Source: Sphingomonas rosea
GTDB taxonomy: Bacteria; Pseudomonadota; Alphaproteobacteria; Sphingomonadales; Sphingomonadaceae
Direction of reading: 5' to 3'
Assembly: GCF_039538065.1 (NCBI RefSeq)
Contig: NZ_BAABBR010000001.1
Span: forward strand, 1,092,501-1,156,500
DNA length: 64,000 nt
Position numbers and translations under genes: made by a program. The notes below the pieces were generated by a model. It had not been told where the DNA came from, made no database searches, and was given only the letters and a program-made list of their open reading frames with translations. Below, in pieces: positions 62,930 to 64,000 of the stretch. How positions within the stretch are numbered: position 1 is the stretch's first letter; each line of letters begins with the position of its first letter.

Positions 62930-63498
62930 TGCGCTTGTCCCTCCTCGCTCCCGTGGCCGCCCTCGCGCTGTCTGGCTGCTTCGGCGGCGGCAAGGTCCCG
63001 ACCACGCTCCTGACCCTCACCCCCGCGGCGGCCGACACGGCGATCGCCCGGACCGGGGCGGCGAGCGATGCGGTCAGCATCGAGCTGCCGGTGGCGGCGA
63101 AGGAAATTCGGCAGGTGCGCGTCCCCGTGCTCGAGGCGCCGGGCCGGGTCACCTACGTCAAGGACCTCCAGTATCTCGAGACGCCCGACCGGCTGTTCCA
63201 GCAATTGCTGAGCGAAACGGTGAAGCGCACCACCAACCGCATCGTCATCGACCCGCGCCAGGCGGGGATCGATCCGGGGACCCGGGTCACCGGCGTGCTC
63301 GAGCGGTTCGGCTACGACATGGCGACCGGCCAGGTGATCGTGACCTATGACGCGACCGCGACGCGTGGCGCCACGGTGCAGGCCCAGCGCTTCACCGCGA
63401 GCGTGCCGGCGGACGGCACCGCGGCAAGTGTCGGCCCGGCGATGAACCAGGCGGCGAACAACGTCGCGGCCCAGGTCGCGCGCTGGATCGGCAACTAG
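62929..63498 (+). CDS. ABC-type transport auxiliary lipoprotein
   Basis: This 189-aa protein has a lipoprotein signal with Cys in ALSGC near residue 17, then TLTPAAADTAI and LEAPGRVTYVKDLQYLETPDRLFQQLLSET, resembling the PqiC/LbcA-type ABC auxiliary family. It should bridge the MCE complex to the outer membrane. The start overlaps the mlaD stop (TGATG), and an inverted-repeat hairpin follows. Confidence 0.87.
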   Translation: MRLSLLAPVAALALSGCFGGGKVPTTLLTLTPAAADTAIARTGAASDAVSIELPVAAKEIRQVRVPVLEAPGRVTYVKDLQYLETPDRLFQQLLSETVKRTTNRIVIDPRQAGIDPGTRVTGVLERFGYDMATGQVIVTYDATATRGATVQAQRFTASVPADGTAASVGPAMNQAANNVAAQVARWIGN

Positions 63499-63508
63499 AG
63501 CACGGCCT

Positions 63509-63534
63509 GTCGTCCCGGCGCGAACCGGGACGAC
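63509..63534. terminator. Inverted-repeat hairpin between convergent genes
   Basis: A perfect 10-bp stem (GTCGTCCCGG/CCGGGACGAC) with a 6-nt loop lies between the lipoprotein gene and pepN, which converge. There is no T-run on either side, so it is a probable but unproven bidirectional transcription stop. Confidence 0.6.
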
Positions 63535-63541
63535 GCAGAAC

Positions 63542-64000
63542 TCATCCCAGGCTCTTGCCCGCGAGCTCGAGCACGTCCTTGCTGAGCCCCGGCTCGCGCA
63601 GGATGCGCTCCAACGCGGCACGCATCATGGCGGCGCGAACCGGCTCGATCCGGCGCCAGCGGCCCAAGGGCGCGACGAAGCGGGCGGCGGTCTGCGGGTT
63701 GAGCTTGTCCGCGGCGACGATCACCTCGGCCAGCCAGTCATAGCCGCGCCCGTCGGGGCGGTGGAAGGCCGAGGGCGTGCCCGCAAAACTCCCCGCGACC
63801 GCGCGCAGGCGATTGGGGTTGGCGAGCGTGAAGGCGGGATGCGCCATCAGCCGTTCGACGGTGTCGAGGGTCGCGTCGCCCGGCACCGAGGCTTGCACCG
63901 CGAACCACTTGTCGATCACCAGCGGGTCGTTCTCGAACCGGCGGTAGAAGTCGTCCAGCGCCTTCTCGGCCTCTCCGCCGCCGAGCGTCGCCAGCACCAT
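63542..64000 (-). CDS. pepN: Aminopeptidase N, C-terminal end (5' part beyond the window)
   Basis: The visible 152 residues are the end of the PepN C-terminal helical domain: DDFYRRFENDPLVIDKWFAVQASVP, HPAFTLANPNRLRAVAGSFAG, DKLNPQTAARFVAPLGRWRRIEPVR and the terminal LSKDVLELAGKSLG. These match Enterobacterial-type PepN ends. The catalytic HExxH part is outside. The frame is open to the window edge, so this is a partial gene. Confidence 0.92.
   Translation of the reverse strand: MVLATLGGGEAEKALDDFYRRFENDPLVIDKWFAVQASVPGDATLDTVERLMAHPAFTLANPNRLRAVAGSFAGTPSAFHRPDGRGYDWLAEVIVAADKLNPQTAARFVAPLGRWRRIEPVRAAMMRAALERILREPGLSKDVLELAGKSLG

Overview
The window is a GC-rich, gene-dense piece of an alphaproteobacterial chromosome, most likely from the order Sphingomonadales. 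The reasons are the very large (about 1,540 aa) NAD-glutamate dehydrogenase, UrcA and DUF6491-type exported proteins, CpaA prepilin peptidase, two autotransporter-like proteins with C-terminal Phe, an EcfG-type stress promoter, an EgtB/EgtD pair and overall protein style. No rRNA, tRNA, IS element, prophage or CRISPR array was recognised. No stretch above 300 bp lacks a gene.

Layout. 1-4.6 kb: 3' end of a molybdenum hydroxylase-like protein with degenerate cofactor motifs, ferrochelatase, acetoacetyl-CoA reductase, a ribbon-helix-helix protein and an ATP-grasp protein. 4.6-10.5 kb: NAD-glutamate dehydrogenase and a PAS protein (minus strand). 10.6-15 kb: a stress-promoter-driven membrane peptide, then the tyrosine catabolic pair hmgA-fahA, a secreted M20 peptidase and a small acetyltransferase, closely overlapped. 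15.2-17.8 kb: a GDSL-esterase autotransporter, then the fused 3' remnants of flgD and flagellin, apparently the scar of a lost flagellar locus. 17.8-21.5 kb: small exported/membrane proteins, an alpha/beta hydrolase and the glyoxalase pair gloA-gloB. 21.5-26 kb: an acyl-CoA synthetase and a two-gene NfrB/NfrA-like exopolysaccharide cassette. 26.2-31.2 kb: cpaA, an exported protein, rlmN, an MpaB-family protein, cyclopropane fatty acid synthase and an EF-hand protein. 31.3-36.8 kb: a membrane glycosylation cluster (two polytopic GT-C-like proteins, a polyprenyl-phosphate-type glycosyltransferase, GtrA, a methyltransferase).

36.8-43.8 kb is one long minus-strand run: marC, an exported protein, folD, yggT, egtD, egtB, a flavodoxin-like reductase, cobalamin adenosyltransferase, a HIG1-like protein and gluQ. 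44-50.6 kb: HNH endonuclease, a receiver-only protein, galU plus a lipoprotein, a TlpA-type thioredoxin, an MFS transporter, dapD and a pyrimidine 5'-nucleotidase. 50.7-54.7 kb: a subtilisin-type lipoprotein autotransporter with a Pro-Thr repeat linker and a Cys/Met-metabolism PLP enzyme. 54.8-57.4 kb: small regulatory and membrane genes including a membrane-anchored LuxR-type DNA-binding protein. 57.4-60 kb: HAD phosphatase, nucleotidyltransferase and CDP-alcohol phosphotransferase, a likely polar-lipid head-group pathway. 60-63.5 kb: an Mla-type lipid transport operon. The window ends in pepN.

Organisation is compact: ATGA/GTGA/TTGA/TAATG stop-start overlaps are frequent, convergent genes share CTAG stop tetramers, and one divergent pair shares its start codons (CATG). 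All names come from reading the sequence by eye. Start sites were chosen from Shine-Dalgarno spacing, signal peptides and overlaps.
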